This document shows positions 1-10,161 of a stretch of DNA of 48,061 nucleotides, in pieces; the first letter of the stretch is position 1; every line of letters begins with the position of its first letter. The notes under the pieces are model-generated. The model saw nothing but the letters and a program-made list of their open reading frames with translations, did no database searches and was not told the DNA's origin. The DNA comes from an uncultured Actinomycetes bacterium. GTDB taxonomy: Bacteria > Actinomycetota > Actinomycetes > Nanopelagicales > Nanopelagicaceae. The position numbers and the translations under genes were made by a program. Location: NCBI GenBank assembly GCA_903902965.1, contig CAIUXE010000016.1, forward strand, positions 1 to 48,061, written 5' to 3'.

Positions 1-1307
1 CTCTCAATCAATTTGCTATCGATCTGCTTGACCATTTCATCTGTATGACTAGCAGGAGGAATAACGATCGATTCAACTCCCCAACTAAGTGCCAGCACTC
101 GAGAAGTTCTAACATCTGGAGTTAAAGCCAACATTGGAATTGCAGAGCGAAGACGTGACATTCGTCTTGCTGAATCTCCACTTTGAGTGAAAGCAACCAA
201 GAATTTTGCACCAACCACTTCCCCTACTTCTGCCGCAGCTTTTGTAATCGCCCCGGCAGTTGTGTGTGGATTGTGACGAAGTGGTGCAACTGTATCTAAA
301 GCTTCTTCTTCAGTTTTAGCGATAATTCTTGCCATCATCTCAATAGTTTCAATCGGGAATTTTCCAACACTTGTTTCTCCTGAAAGCATTAAAGCATCTG
401 CGCCATCGAGTACTGCATTAGCGCAATCATTTACTTCGGCTCGCGTGGGGCGAGAATTTGTCATCATTGAATCCAGCATTTGCGTTGCAACAATTACAGG
501 TTTGGCATTTTCACGGGCGAGAATAATGCAACGTTTCTGCACCAATGGAACTTCTTCCATCGGAAGTTCGACACCCAAATCACCACGCGCGACCATGATT
601 GCATCAAAAGCGGCAACTATCTCTTCTAAATTTGCAACTGCTTGCGGTTTTTCAATTTTTGCGATTACTGGAATCCGAACCCCTGCGCTATCCATAATCT
701 GATGCACTCGTTTAATATCTGCCGCATCGCGAACAAATGAGAGTGCAATAAAATCTGCCCCCATACCTATAGCCCATACCAAATCTTCTTCATCTTTTTC
801 AGAAAGCGCCGGCACCGATACTGCAGCCCCTGGCAAATTCAAGCCTTTATTGTTACTTACCGTTCCGCCTTCTATAACAATAGTTTCTATTCTTGGTGCT
901 TTGACGGAAGTGACTTCCAAAGCCACTCGACCATCATCAATCAATATCCGATCCCCAACTTTGCAATCCCCTGCTAATCCCAAATATGTTGTAGAAGAGA
1001 TATTTTCGTCGCCCTCAAGGACTTCGGTTGTGATTGTAAATTTTGCACCTTTTGTAATTTCATGGGAACCATTTTTAAATTTGCCAAGTCTGATCTTTGG
1101 TCCTTGTAGATCCACAACAATTGCAACCGATACATCTGCCTTTGCGGCAGCTTCGCGCACCATCTCGAAGGTTTTTTCATGATCTTTACGAGCCCCATGA
1201 GAGAGGTTTAGTCGCGCCATATTCATACCGGCGGCGATCATCCGATCAATCATTACAGCGTCATCAGTGGCCGGTCCTAAAGTACAAACAATTTTGGCTC
1301 GACGCAT
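1..1307 (-). CDS. pyk: Pyruvate kinase, C-terminus cut by window edge
   Basis: Converts phosphoenolpyruvate and ADP to pyruvate and ATP, the last step of glycolysis, in the cytoplasm. Reading minus from ATG at 1307 gives about 435 residues without a stop, running off the left edge, so roughly the last 35-40 residues of a normal enzyme of about 475 are missing. Visible signatures are the N-terminal RRAKIVCTLGPAT, the ARLNLSHG active-site segment, the B-domain motif VVDLQGPKIRLG, the MVARGDLGVELP substrate-binding motif and a C-terminal-domain stretch FTQSGDSARRMSRLR. It lies 54 bp downstream of gltD on the same strand. A TAGAAT hexamer six bases before the ATG suggests its own leaderless transcript. 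Family assignment is secure. Confidence 0.97.
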   Translation of the reverse strand, partial: MRRAKIVCTLGPATDDAVMIDRMIAAGMNMARLNLSHGARKDHEKTFEMVREAAAKADVSVAIVVDLQGPKIRLGKFKNGSHEITKGAKFTITTEVLEGDENISSTTYLGLAGDCKVGDRILIDDGRVALEVTSVKAPRIETIVIEGGTVSNNKGLNLPGAAVSVPALSEKDEEDLVWAIGMGADFIALSFVRDAADIKRVHQIMDSAGVRIPVIAKIEKPQAVANLEEIVAAFDAIMVARGDLGVELPMEEVPLVQKRCIILARENAKPVIVATQMLDSMMTNSRPTRAEVNDCANAVLDGADALMLSGETSVGKFPIETIEMMARIIAKTEEEALDTVAPLRHNPHTTAGAITKAAAEVGEVVGAKFLVAFTQSGDSARRMSRLRSAIPMLALTPDVRTSRVLALSWGVESIVIPPASHTDEMVKQIDSKLIE

Positions 1308-1319
1308 GAGGCAATTCTA
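1308..1319 (-). promoter_or_regulatory. Candidate leaderless promoter (-10) of pyk
   Basis: Reading minus, TAGAAT (1319-1314; five of six matches to TATAAT) is followed by TGCCTC and then the pyk ATG. A start site 6-7 bases after the -10 falls on the ATG, and there is no Shine-Dalgarno sequence. Leaderless mRNAs are common in Actinobacteria. No convincing -35 is seen 17 bp upstream. Confidence 0.45.
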
Positions 1320-1361
1320 CTTGTTTACTACTATCTCGTTCTTTAAAAGAGTTAAATCCAG

Positions 1362-2819
1362 TTAAACAGTTAAAGATCGATCCGTAGGCTCGATTGGAGC
1401 AGGTAATTGAGTTCGTCCCATTAAGGATCGATCAACTGCTGCGGCTGCCGCACGACCCTCAGCGATTGCCCAGACTATGAGTGATTGACCACGACCAGCA
1501 TCACCGCAAACAAAGACGCCTTCAGAAGTGCTTTCGAAATTCTCATTTCGGGCAATATTTCCACGATTATCTAATTCAACCTCTAATTGAGTTACTAGAG
1601 GAGATTTTTCTACTCCAGTGAATCCCATTGCGAGGAAAACTAAATCAGCTGGAATCTCCCTTTCGGATCCTTCGACTTTTTCGAATTTTCCGTTTTTGAA
1701 CTCTGTTTCAACTAAACGTAATGCTTTTACATTTCCATTGTCATCACCAAGGAAAGATTCAGTTGAAACTGCAAATAAGCGCTCACCAGATTCTTCGTGT
1801 GCACTTGATACTCGATAAATCATTGGGTAGGTCGGCCAAGGTTGTGAAGATGGTCGCTCCCCTGTTGGGCGCGGCATGATCTCAAGTTGGGTAATGCTTG
1901 CGGCACCCTGACGAATCGCAGTTCCTAAACAATCTGCGCCAGTATCTCCACCGCCCAAAATGACAACATGCTTTCCAGTTGCATTTATCGGAGGTGGTCC
2001 ACTTAATTCATCTAGTCCTTGTTTGTTTCCCCAAGGTAGATATTCCATTGCTTGATGAATTCCATTTAGCTCGCGTCCTGGAACTGGAAGGTCACGCCAA
2101 TTAGTTGCGCCAATGGCAAGAACTACTGCATCATATTTTGTTCGTAGATCTGATCCAGTCATTTCGCCACCGACATCAACGCCAGGTCTAAATCTGGTTC
2201 CTTCGGCTTTCATCTGATCTAAACGTCGATCCAAAATATTTTTTTCCATTTTGAACTCTGGAATTCCATACCGTAGCAAGCCGCCAATTTTTTCAGCTCG
2301 CTCATAAACTGCAACGGTGTGACCGGCGCGAGTTAATTGTTGAGCAGCTGCCAATCCTGCAGGACCCGATCCAACGACCGCAACAGTTTTTCCAGTCAGG
2401 CGATCTGGAATCAGCGGCTTAACTGAACCGCTACCGAATGCTTCCTCGATAGTTCTTAGTTCTACCTGTTTAATTGTTACTGCATCAGAACTAATTGCGA
2501 CTACACAAGCAGTCTCGCATGGTGCTGGGCATAATCTGCCGGTAAATTCTGGAAAATTATTCGTTGCGTGCAAACGCTCGATAGCTTCTTCTTTTTCTCC
2601 GCGCCAGATTAAATCATTCCACTCTGGAATTAGATTTCCGAGTGGGCAGCCTTGATGACAAAACGGAATACCGCAATCCATGCAACGGCCAGCTTGTTTT
2701 TGTAAATCTTCAAAAGGTTGCTCTTCGTAAACCTCTTTCCAATCCCGAATCCGCACATCAACTGGACGTCTAGTTGGTGTTTGTCGATCGGTTTTCATAA
2801 AACCAGTTGGATTACCCAT
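1362..2819 (-). CDS. gltD: Glutamate synthase (NADPH) small subunit
   Basis: Supplies NADPH-derived electrons through FAD and iron-sulfur centres to the large subunit, which makes two glutamates from glutamine and 2-oxoglutarate. 485 residues, typical for GltD. The N-terminal Fe-S domain has Cys46, 49, 54 and 58 ([13 protein letters not shown]) and a second set Cys97, 101 and 105 (CPAPCETAC). A first Rossmann motif [10 protein letters not shown] lies near residue 150 for FAD, a second GGGDTGADC near 290 for NADPH, and [10 protein letters not shown] near the C-terminus closes the FAD site. The ATG overlaps the last 8 bases of gltB, so the subunits are probably translationally coupled. Confidence 0.97.
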   Translation of the reverse strand: MGNPTGFMKTDRQTPTRRPVDVRIRDWKEVYEEQPFEDLQKQAGRCMDCGIPFCHQGCPLGNLIPEWNDLIWRGEKEEAIERLHATNNFPEFTGRLCPAPCETACVVAISSDAVTIKQVELRTIEEAFGSGSVKPLIPDRLTGKTVAVVGSGPAGLAAAQQLTRAGHTVAVYERAEKIGGLLRYGIPEFKMEKNILDRRLDQMKAEGTRFRPGVDVGGEMTGSDLRTKYDAVVLAIGATNWRDLPVPGRELNGIHQAMEYLPWGNKQGLDELSGPPPINATGKHVVILGGGDTGADCLGTAIRQGAASITQLEIMPRPTGERPSSQPWPTYPMIYRVSSAHEESGERLFAVSTESFLGDDNGNVKALRLVETEFKNGKFEKVEGSEREIPADLVFLAMGFTGVEKSPLVTQLEVELDNRGNIARNENFESTSEGVFVCGDAGRGQSLIVWAIAEGRAAAAAVDRSLMGRTQLPAPIEPTDRSLTV

Positions 2820-5800
2820 GAGTTGCCTCCATTACATAAGTTTCACGTGGCAATCCTTCAGCTTCTGCACGATCCATTGCAGCAAGCACGCGAGCGTAAT
2901 CTCTTGGCATAACCATAGAGATGCGATCACTTCCAGATTTCCAATCATCCAATAGCTCTTTTGCAACTAATGAGCCAGTTTCGACAAAGTGATTTGAAAT
3001 TATTTTGCGCACTAGTTCTTTCTGAGATTCTGGCATCACAAGAACATCCACCATCTCTCCATTAACTAGTGCCGGATTCAAATCAAGAATAAATATTCTT
3101 CCACCGGACATACCTGCTGCGATATTTCTTCCAGTCTTTCCTAGAATAACAACAGCTCCACCGGTCATATATTCGCATGCATGATCACCAACGCCTTCAA
3201 CAACAGCAGTGGCACCTGAATTTCGAACGCAGAATCTTTCACCAACAACTCCACTGATGAAAATTTCGCCGAAAGTAGCTCCATACCCAATTACGTTACC
3301 GGCAATTACATTCTCATTTGCAGCAAAAGTCGCTTTCTCATCTGGCCGAACAACAACTTTGCCACCAGATAAACCTTTTCCGACATAGTCATTTGCATCA
3401 CCGTAAAGTCGGATTGATAATCCTTTGGGAATAAATGCACCAAGTGATTGTCCGGCTGAACCGTGAAGTGAGATATCAATAGTTCCCTCTGGCAATCCTG
3501 CGCCACCAAAACGTCGCGTAATTTCAGAACCGAGCATCGTTCCAACTGTACGGTTAACGTTTCTAACGGCCATCTCAATGCGAACTGGTGTTGAATTCTC
3601 GAGAGCTGGTGCTGCTAATTTAATTAACTCGTTATCCAGTGCTTTATCCAAGCCGTGATCCTGCGTGATCGAACTAAGTCTTGGACCAGCTGGCACATCT
3701 GCGAGAAGTGGCGAAAGGTCTAAACCGCTAGCTTTCCAATGATCTACGGCGGCTTTAGTTTCTAGCGCTTCTACTTGGCCGATTGCTTCTTTGAGAGTTC
3801 TGAATCCAAGAGATGCCAAAATCTCGCGAACCTCTTCAGCAATATATTCAAAGAATGTTTCCACAAACTCTGGTTTGCCAGTGAACTTCTCACGCAATTT
3901 TGGATTTTGCGTTGCTACGCCAACAGGACATGTATCTAGATGGCAAACTCGCATCATTACACACCCTGAAACAACTAATGGAGCAGTTGCAAAGCCATAC
4001 TCTTCTGCACCAAGCAATGCAGCAATAACAACATCGCGTCCAGTTTTAAGTTGCCCATCTGCCTGAACCACAATTCGATCACGCAAACCATTTAACATCA
4101 ATGTTTGTTGAGTTTCGGCAAGACCTAACTCCCATGGCGCTCCTGCGTGTTTTAAAGAAGTTAGTGGAGATGCTCCGGTTCCACCATCATGACCGGAAAT
4201 TAAGACAACATCGGCATGAGCCTTGCTAACTCCAGCAGCAACGGTACCTACTCCAACTTCGGCAACTAATTTCACGTGAATGCGCGCTTTATCATTTGCA
4301 TTTTTCAAGTCATGAATTAATTGAGCTAAATCTTCTATTGAGTAAATGTCATGATGTGGTGGAGGTGAAATCAATCCAACTCCAGGAGTTGAATATCTGG
4401 TTTTTGCAATCCACGGATAAACTTTTTGACCAGGAAGCTGTCCGCCTTCTCCTGGCTTAGCACCTTGTGCCATCTTGATCTGAATATCATCAGCGTTAAC
4501 AAGGTATTCACTTGTCACACCAAAACGTCCACTTGCAACCTGCTTAATTGCAGATCTCTTTGAATCACCATTGGCAATTTGAAGGTAGCGGTCTGGATCT
4601 TCTCCGCCTTCACCAGTGTTGGATTTTCCACCCAATCTATTCATGGCAATAGCTAGATTCTCATGTGCTTCTTTAGAAATTGAACCATAAGACATCGCAC
4701 CAGTTGAGAATCGCTTAACTATCTCTGAGATTGGCTCTACTTCGTCAATTGAAATAGCAGTTTTGTTTGAGCTTTTGAATGTAAATAGTCCACGCAAAGT
4801 CATTAAATCTTTAGTGCGAACATCAACCTTTGTGGTGTATTTCTTAAATAGTTCATACCGCTTGTTACGGGTTGAGTGCTGCAACAAGAATACGGTTTCA
4901 GGATCAAAAAGATGTGGCTCTCCATCTCTTCTCCACTGATACTCGCCACCAGTCAAAAGTTTCTTGGACCCTGGAACTTCACCACCGGGTGGATACGCAA
5001 TGTGATGTCGCGCAATCGCTTCATCAGCAACAGTTTCAAGATCAATTCCACCGAGGCGAGAAGTAGTTCCGGAGAAATACTCATCAATTAATTGATGTGA
5101 CAAACCGACTGCTTCAAAAACTTGAGCGCCCGTGTAAGAGGCGATGGTTGAGATTCCCATCTTTGACATAACTTTCAAGACACCCTTACCGAGTGCCTTG
5201 ATTAAATTCCGCACAGCTTTTTCTGGAGTAACTCCGCTAATTACACCTTGATGTACAAGATCTTCAACGCTTTCCATCGCAAGGTATGGATTAACTGCTG
5301 CTGCTCCATAACCAATCAAAAGTGCGACATGGTGAACCTCGCGCACATCTCCAGCTTCCACTACTAACCCAACTCGGGTTCGCGTTTTTTCGCGAATTAA
5401 ATGATGATGAATTGCTGAAGTTAGAAGCAACGAAGGAATAGGTGCGTTCTCAGAGTCTCCATCACGATCTGAAAGCACAATGATGTGTGCGCCATCTTTA
5501 ATTGCCTCACTGACTTCACGTCTAATCTCTTCAATTCGGGCACGTAATCCCTCGCCGCCCTCTGATACTTGAAATAATCCGCGAACGATATGAGACGCAA
5601 AACCTGCTTGGTTTCCATCTGCATTCACGTGAATGATTTTTGCCAATTCGTCATTATCTAAAACCGGAAATGGCAGTTGAATCTGTCGACAAGAAGCAGC
5701 TGATGGATCTAAGAGGTTATGTTCAGGACCAAGCGAGGCACCCAAGCTGGTCACTAACTCTTCACGGATGGCATCAAGTGGTGGGTTTGTTACTTGAGCA

Positions 5801-7332
5801 AAAATTTGGGCAAAATAATCAAAAAGTAATCTTGGTCGTTTAGATAAAACAGCTATTGGTGTATCCGAGCCCATTGATCCAAGTGGCTCAAGTCCAGATT
5901 TAGCCATTGGTGCCAAAATGATTCGCAACTCTTCTTCGGTGTAACCGAATGCGCGCTGTCTTCTTACTACTGATGAATGTGGATAAATAATATGTTCGCG
6001 AGCTGGCAAATCTTCTAGCCGCACCATTCCAGCATGTAACCAATCGCCATATGGAGCTGCACTTGCTAGGCCGTCTTTAATCTCTTCATCTTCAACAATG
6101 CGACCTTGTTCTATATCTACCAGGAACATGCGACCAGGTTGCAATCTTCCTTTGCGCACAACATCTTCGGGTTTGAAATCTAATACGCCTACCTCGCTCG
6201 CTAATACAACTAATCCATCTTTTGTCACCCAATACCTAGATGGACGTAAGCCGTTCCGATCTAGTACAGCGCCAATCTGATTTCCATCAGTGAAAGTTAC
6301 GCAGGCAGGTCCATCCCATGGCTCCATTAATGTTGAGTGGAATGAGTAGAAATCCCGTCTTTTCTGCGAAATAGTTGTGTTGTTTTCCCAAGCTTCAGGA
6401 ATCATCATCAGCATTGCATGTGGCAGTGAACGTCCACCTAGATATAGCAGTTCTAGAACTTCATCAAATGAGGCTGAGTCAGATCCACCTTCGGCAACAA
6501 TCGGAAATAACCGCTTCAAATCACCAGGAATAAGATCGCTTTCTAGCAAGCTTTCGCGGGCCTTCATCCAATTTCGATTTCCCTTAACAGTATTAATTTC
6601 ACCGTTATGTGCGATGTAACGATATGGGTGCGCAAGCGGCCATGATGGGAAAGTGTTTGTAGAAAAGCGTGAGTGGACTAACGCAAGCGGTGACTGCAAA
6701 CGTTCATCAGACAAGTCTGGGAAAAACTCTTCTAGTTGTCCAGTTGTAAGCATTCCTTTGTATACAAGAGTTCTGGAAGATAATGATGGGAAATAAACGG
6801 CTAACTCATGTTCAGCTCTTTTGCGCAACGCAAATGCTAAACGTTCGAGGACTAGCTCACTTTCATTTTTTAATCCTGATACAAAAAGTTGTTTAAAAAT
6901 TGGCATTACTGATTTAGCAGTGTTGCCGAGAATTGCAGAGTTAACTGGGACATCACGCCACCCAAGAATTTTTAAACCTTCTTCTTCTGCAATTTCTTCA
7001 ATGCGCGCAATCGGAGCATCAGATTCCAAAAATGCAATTCCAGCCGCGTAAGATCCGGCAGTGGGTAAATCAAATTGAGTAACAGAACGCAAAAATAAAT
7101 CTGGAATCTTTATAAGAATTCCAGCGCCGTCTCCACTATCTGGTTCAGCGCCTGATGCACCACGATGTTCTAAATTACGTAATGCTGTTAATCCCAGCGC
7201 AACAATTTCATGAGTCGCTTTCCCGGTGAGAGTGGCCACCATGGCAACACCACAAGAATCCCGCTCTTCATCAGGGTTATATAAACCCGATGCTGGTGGG
7301 AAATTCGAGAATTTGCTTTTCATGCTTGCCAT
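2812..7332 (-). CDS. gltB: Glutamate synthase large subunit
   Basis: Hydrolyses glutamine in an N-terminal Ntn amidotransferase domain, channels ammonia about 30 angstroms and reduces the imine of 2-oxoglutarate at FMN. 1506 residues, full length. Cys27 ([13 protein letters not shown]) is the expected N-terminal nucleophile, so residues 1-26 would be a cleaved propeptide. Next come the central domain, the FMN-binding synthase barrel ([30 protein letters not shown]) and the 3Fe-4S ligands Cys1124, Cys1130 and Cys1135 ([12 protein letters not shown]). The C-terminal GXGXG beta-helix is visible ([19 protein letters not shown]). Two ATGs, at 7332 and 7323, are both possible starts. The first gene of the gltBD pair; the 113-bp gap upstream holds a palindrome and a possible -10. 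Confidence 0.98.
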   Translation of the reverse strand: MASMKSKFSNFPPASGLYNPDEERDSCGVAMVATLTGKATHEIVALGLTALRNLEHRGASGAEPDSGDGAGILIKIPDLFLRSVTQFDLPTAGSYAAGIAFLESDAPIARIEEIAEEEGLKILGWRDVPVNSAILGNTAKSVMPIFKQLFVSGLKNESELVLERLAFALRKRAEHELAVYFPSLSSRTLVYKGMLTTGQLEEFFPDLSDERLQSPLALVHSRFSTNTFPSWPLAHPYRYIAHNGEINTVKGNRNWMKARESLLESDLIPGDLKRLFPIVAEGGSDSASFDEVLELLYLGGRSLPHAMLMMIPEAWENNTTISQKRRDFYSFHSTLMEPWDGPACVTFTDGNQIGAVLDRNGLRPSRYWVTKDGLVVLASEVGVLDFKPEDVVRKGRLQPGRMFLVDIEQGRIVEDEEIKDGLASAAPYGDWLHAGMVRLEDLPAREHIIYPHSSVVRRQRAFGYTEEELRIILAPMAKSGLEPLGSMGSDTPIAVLSKRPRLLFDYFAQIFAQVTNPPLDAIREELVTSLGASLGPEHNLLDPSAASCRQIQLPFPVLDNDELAKIIHVNADGNQAGFASHIVRGLFQVSEGGEGLRARIEEIRREVSEAIKDGAHIIVLSDRDGDSENAPIPSLLLTSAIHHHLIREKTRTRVGLVVEAGDVREVHHVALLIGYGAAAVNPYLAMESVEDLVHQGVISGVTPEKAVRNLIKALGKGVLKVMSKMGISTIASYTGAQVFEAVGLSHQLIDEYFSGTTSRLGGIDLETVADEAIARHHIAYPPGGEVPGSKKLLTGGEYQWRRDGEPHLFDPETVFLLQHSTRNKRYELFKKYTTKVDVRTKDLMTLRGLFTFKSSNKTAISIDEVEPISEIVKRFSTGAMSYGSISKEAHENLAIAMNRLGGKSNTGEGGEDPDRYLQIANGDSKRSAIKQVASGRFGVTSEYLVNADDIQIKMAQGAKPGEGGQLPGQKVYPWIAKTRYSTPGVGLISPPPHHDIYSIEDLAQLIHDLKNANDKARIHVKLVAEVGVGTVAAGVSKAHADVVLISGHDGGTGASPLTSLKHAGAPWELGLAETQQTLMLNGLRDRIVVQADGQLKTGRDVVIAALLGAEEYGFATAPLVVSGCVMMRVCHLDTCPVGVATQNPKLREKFTGKPEFVETFFEYIAEEVREILASLGFRTLKEAIGQVEALETKAAVDHWKASGLDLSPLLADVPAGPRLSSITQDHGLDKALDNELIKLAAPALENSTPVRIEMAVRNVNRTVGTMLGSEITRRFGGAGLPEGTIDISLHGSAGQSLGAFIPKGLSIRLYGDANDYVGKGLSGGKVVVRPDEKATFAANENVIAGNVIGYGATFGEIFISGVVGERFCVRNSGATAVVEGVGDHACEYMTGGAVVILGKTGRNIAAGMSGGRIFILDLNPALVNGEMVDVLVMPESQKELVRKIISNHFVETGSLVAKELLDDWKSGSDRISMVMPRDYARVLAAMDRAEAEGLPRETYVMEATHG

Positions 7333-7355
7333 TAAATTTGCGCCTGACTTTCTGG

Positions 7356-7397
7356 ATTATTAACTAAAAGCTTCCGAAGCGGGACAGCGCTGGCCCG
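7356..7397 (-). promoter_or_regulatory. Possible gltB control region: palindrome plus AT-rich -10
   Basis: An 18-bp palindrome with one mismatched pair (core GGGACAGCGCTGGCCC, 7381-7396, extended by C/G at 7380/7397) lies about 50 bp before the gltB ATG. A TTAATAAT stretch (minus, 7363-7356) could be a -10. The palindrome sits where a -35 should be, an operator-like arrangement. No matching -35 is seen and no regulator can be named. Confidence 0.3.
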
Positions 7398-7410
7398 AGG
7401 ACAAAATCAT

Positions 7411-7429
7411 AGCCGGAAAATCTGCGGCT
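7411..7429 (-). terminator. Weak hairpin after the VIT gene
   Basis: AGCCG (7411-7415) and CGGCT (7425-7429) form a 5-bp stem with a 9-base loop, 17 bp downstream of the VIT-family stop codon. On the minus strand it is followed by a short ATGATTTTGT stretch rather than a clean T run, so termination would be weak at best. Confidence 0.25.
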
Positions 7430-7445
7430 TGAGAACTAAAAAACC

Positions 7446-8156
7446 TTACAAGATGGTTGTGTGTACTAACTGTCCAATTCCAGCGGTAACTGCCATTGCC
7501 AGTGATCCTCCGAGCAGAATTCGCACGGTTGGACGCAAAGGCCCAGTTCCAGCGATTTTTGCCCCAGCGATTCCAGCGATTATTAAACCAAACAAGGTTA
7601 TCGCCACGATTGTTGTTGTTCGCCCATTTGGGGTTGGCGCGAACATTCCCAGCATTGGAATAAATCCGCCGACCGTAAACGCTGCCGCTGACGCCAACGC
7701 AGCTTGAGTAGGCCGAGCCCGGGTCTTGTGATGTTGACCAAGCTCATCTCGCAAATGTGCGGCTAGAGCATCGTGATCATGCATCTGTTTGGCAACTTGC
7801 ATCGCTAAATCGTTTGATAATCCACGCTCAACATAAATTTCGGCCAGCTCTTCAAGTTCGCCATCTGGATCTAGTGCTAAGTGATCTGCCTCGATTTTTC
7901 GATCGGCATCTTCAATATCTGTTTGCGAACTAACTGAAACATATTCGCCCGCAGCCATGGACATAGCGCCGGCTGCAATCCCTGCAAATCCTGCAGTCAC
8001 AATTGCATTTGTGCCAGCTTGTGCCGCTGCTACGCCAATCATCAAGCTCGCAGTAGAAACTAAACCGTCATTGACTCCAAGAACCGCAGCCCGCAACCAA
8101 CCAGAACGGTGAGTTCGGTGCTCTAAATTTCTAGCGTACACATCTTGCAGTGGCAT
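7446..8156 (-). CDS. VIT1/CCC1 family membrane metal transporter
   Basis: Proteins of this family move Fe2+ or Mn2+ out of the cytosol; the metal cannot be told from sequence. 236 residues from ATG. The family signature is present: RAAVLGVNDGLVSTASLMIG near residues 23-42, then GAMSMAAGEYVSVSSQTD (about 63-80), which ends in an acidic cytosolic segment (DIEDADRKIEAD...ELEELAEIYVERG) forming the metal-binding helices. A PTQAALASAAAFTVGGFIP helix and two further membrane segments follow. About five membrane spans in all; no fused rubrerythrin domain. Sits 9 bp after lgt and before gltB, so probably in the lgt transcript. Not part of the usual actinobacterial neighbourhood as I know it. Confidence 0.9.
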   Translation of the reverse strand: MPLQDVYARNLEHRTHRSGWLRAAVLGVNDGLVSTASLMIGVAAAQAGTNAIVTAGFAGIAAGAMSMAAGEYVSVSSQTDIEDADRKIEADHLALDPDGELEELAEIYVERGLSNDLAMQVAKQMHDHDALAAHLRDELGQHHKTRARPTQAALASAAAFTVGGFIPMLGMFAPTPNGRTTTIVAITLFGLIIAGIAGAKIAGTGPLRPTVRILLGGSLAMAVTAGIGQLVHTTIL

Positions 8157-8165
8157 GTGGCTAGG

Positions 8166-8984
8166 TTATCTCTTTTGGCTCACTTTTCGCACCACAAACC
8201 ATGCGGTTGAGCCTGAGAAAATTATTAGTGAGGTCCAAAAATTTAACCGCATCCCTAATATTTGCGAACTCGAATCAATCCGCAACAGTTCTATTAATCC
8301 TCTCCCAAAGGTATACAAAGCTATGTAGGAGATAAATAAAGTACCAGCTTTAGCTCTTGTGAAAAACCCAGCCTTGTCAGTTTTGATTAATAGAAGTGCT
8401 ACCGCTACACACCAAATCGATTCATATAAAAATGTCGGGTGAAATGTTGCAAATGATTGATACCCACTTGGTCGATTTTCGAATGGGACTTGCAAAGCCC
8501 ATGGTGCAGTTAACGGCTTTCCAAAAAGTTCTATATTGAACCAGTTACCCCATCGTCCGATAGCTTGCGCAAGTAATACGCCAGGGGCAAGCGCATCAAG
8601 AAAAACACCAAAGGCGGGCAATTGCGGCTTACTCTTCGAAAGGGATTTGAATCCAAACCAAGCCCCAGCAGTGCCAAGTGAGATTGCGCCCCAAATTCCT
8701 AATCCCCCACGCCATATTGCTATTGCATCCAACGGTGAAGAGAAAGTGCCCCACGAAGTTAAAACGTGATAAATCCGGCCGCCAATAATTCCTGCCGGTA
8801 CTGCCCAAAACGCAATTGTTGCTACATCCCCAAGATCTCCACCGCGATTTACAAATCGCTTATCACCAACTCGAACCGCAATCACTATTCCAGCGATGAT
8901 GCAAAGTGCATAAAAATGTAAAGTTAAAGGTCCGATGTTTACTGCAGACAAATTGGGCGACGGAATCGCAGCCCAATTACTCAC
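8166..8984 (-). CDS. lgt: Prolipoprotein diacylglyceryl transferase
   Basis: Transfers diacylglycerol from phosphatidylglycerol to the lipobox cysteine of prolipoproteins, before LspA (also in this window) cleaves the signal peptide. Membrane protein with about seven spans. Key segments: IPSPNLSAVNIGPLTLHFYA at the N-terminus, GGRIYHVLTSW (catalytic-region His/Arg), AIGRWGNWFNIELFGKPL (the Lgt signature) and FHPTFLYESIW. I prefer the GTG at 8984, giving 272 residues beginning MSNWAAIPSP and starting 7 bp after the upstream stop. A TTG at 9011 would add nine residues and overlap the DsbA-like gene by 20 bp. Neither has a clear Shine-Dalgarno sequence. Confidence 0.95.
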   Translation of the reverse strand: MSNWAAIPSPNLSAVNIGPLTLHFYALCIIAGIVIAVRVGDKRFVNRGGDLGDVATIAFWAVPAGIIGGRIYHVLTSWGTFSSPLDAIAIWRGGLGIWGAISLGTAGAWFGFKSLSKSKPQLPAFGVFLDALAPGVLLAQAIGRWGNWFNIELFGKPLTAPWALQVPFENRPSGYQSFATFHPTFLYESIWCVAVALLLIKTDKAGFFTRAKAGTLFISYIALYTFGRGLIELLRIDSSSQILGMRLNFWTSLIIFSGSTAWFVVRKVSQKR

Positions 8985-8991
8985 AAGATTT

Positions 8992-9675
8992 TTACTTGAT
9001 GCCAGCTGCAACTAATAATTTCATAAAATCTGCAGCAGAATAGTAAGCGCCGCTAGCGCGATCAACTTCTTTTCCATTTATGAAAACAGTTGGAGTTGAA
9101 TTGATATTTTGCTTTGAGCCTTCGCTACCAACATTTCCAACCCAGTCGGCGTATTTACCTTTGTTTACACATGCTTCGAATTCAGCACCTGTAACGCCGG
9201 CTGCCGCAGCAGTTGCGATGACACCTTCATTGCTCCAGGCACCTGAATTTTCAGCTGGTTGATTTTTATACATCATTGCGTGGTACTCAAGAAATTTTCC
9301 TTGGTCTGCGGCACAAGCTGCGCCGTTTGCTGCATAAACTGATTCTGGGCCTAAAAATGAAAGTGGATGGAAAACAATTTTTGCTTTTTTCTCGACTGCA
9401 AGTGCTCTTAGCGCGTCACCGTTTGTGGCTTCAAAAGCTTTGCAACTTGGACATTGGAAATCTTCCCATACGTCAATTACAGGTTTCAGGTCACCGTTAA
9501 AAACTATCCCATAGCCATCTTTCACTGAAGCTGCGCTTGGGAGTACTGCCGTTTTTTTGCTCGTATTATTAAAAATAGAAATACCTGTACCTACGACAAC
9601 AACTAACGCCACCATTCCAATTACTAACCATCTAGTAATCGGATCACCTGAAGATTTGCCTTTGTTATTGACCAT
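8992..9675 (-). CDS. Membrane-anchored DsbA-like thioredoxin-fold protein
   Basis: Probably oxidises or isomerises disulfides of exported proteins. 227 residues from ATG 9675 (a TTG two codons earlier is less likely). An N-terminal membrane anchor spans about residues 16-36 (WLVIGMVALVVVVGTGISIF). The thioredoxin fold follows, with the redox motif Cys75-Pro-Ser-Cys78 in WEDFQCPSCKAFEA, and the cis-proline loop NSTPTVFINGKEV near the C-terminus. One extra cysteine pair (AAC...CVNKG) lies between. Directly downstream of a MauE-like gene with a 9-bp gap, which suggests MauE acts as the quinone-linked reoxidant. This is a DsbA-family oxidoreductase, not a cytochrome maturation protein as far as visible motifs tell. 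Confidence 0.88.
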   Translation of the reverse strand: MVNNKGKSSGDPITRWLVIGMVALVVVVGTGISIFNNTSKKTAVLPSAASVKDGYGIVFNGDLKPVIDVWEDFQCPSCKAFEATNGDALRALAVEKKAKIVFHPLSFLGPESVYAANGAACAADQGKFLEYHAMMYKNQPAENSGAWSNEGVIATAAAAGVTGAEFEACVNKGKYADWVGNVGSEGSKQNINSTPTVFINGKEVDRASGAYYSAADFMKLLVAAGIK

Positions 9676-9684
9676 TCTCAAATA

Positions 9685-10161
9685 CTACCTTGACGCCGGC
9701 TCTAAAGCCCACTTGGTGTGGGGACGTAAATATAAATAAACCGCCAAAAGGGTAAGTCCGAAATCACGCAATATTTCTTGCAAATACTTAGTCTCCCCCG
9801 GAGCCACCTGGCCACCGCCGCCAAAACATCCGCAATCAATAGACAAGCCACGAGCCCAAGCTGAAGCGATTGCCAATATAAATATAACCATTAGAGATCC
9901 TGCAAAAATTGCTGAGAGCCGAGTCGCGATTCCAAGAATTAATAAAATTCCTACACCTACTTCAAACCACGGCAATGTATAACCAAGGATGTTTGCAACG
10001 CTAATTGGTAATAGTTCGTATGCGCGCATTGCGGCCGCAGCTTTATATGGAGCCGTAACTTTCAACGCTCCCGCAACAAATATGACACCACCAAGAATTA
10101 AACGCACAAATAATCCAAGCCAATTGAGTCGAGTTTCTGTCAAAAAAGCCGGTAATTTCAT
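9685..10161 (-). CDS. MauE/DoxX-family redox membrane protein
   Basis: Four-helix membrane protein of 158 residues. Proteins of this family are thought to pass electrons between thiols and quinones for a partner thioredoxin-like protein. Helices are near 14-36 (FVRLILGGVIFVAGALKVT), 55-75, 80-103 and 130-147. A CGCFGGGG motif around residue 113 between helices 3 and 4 supplies the cysteine pair expected of the MauE branch. The ATG overlaps the trpA stop by 4 bp (ATGA), so the gene is coupled to the trp operon, followed by the DsbA-like gene. The function of the pair is inferred from family and order. Confidence 0.82.
   Translation of the reverse strand: MKLPAFLTETRLNWLGLFVRLILGGVIFVAGALKVTAPYKAAAAMRAYELLPISVANILGYTLPWFEVGVGILLILGIATRLSAIFAGSLMVIFILAIASAWARGLSIDCGCFGGGGQVAPGETKYLQEILRDFGLTLLAVYLYLRPHTKWALEPASR

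Noticed and set aside
850-1182. 110-codon plus-strand frame near the left edge
   Set aside because: Lies entirely antisense to pyruvate kinase motifs and has no ribosome site.
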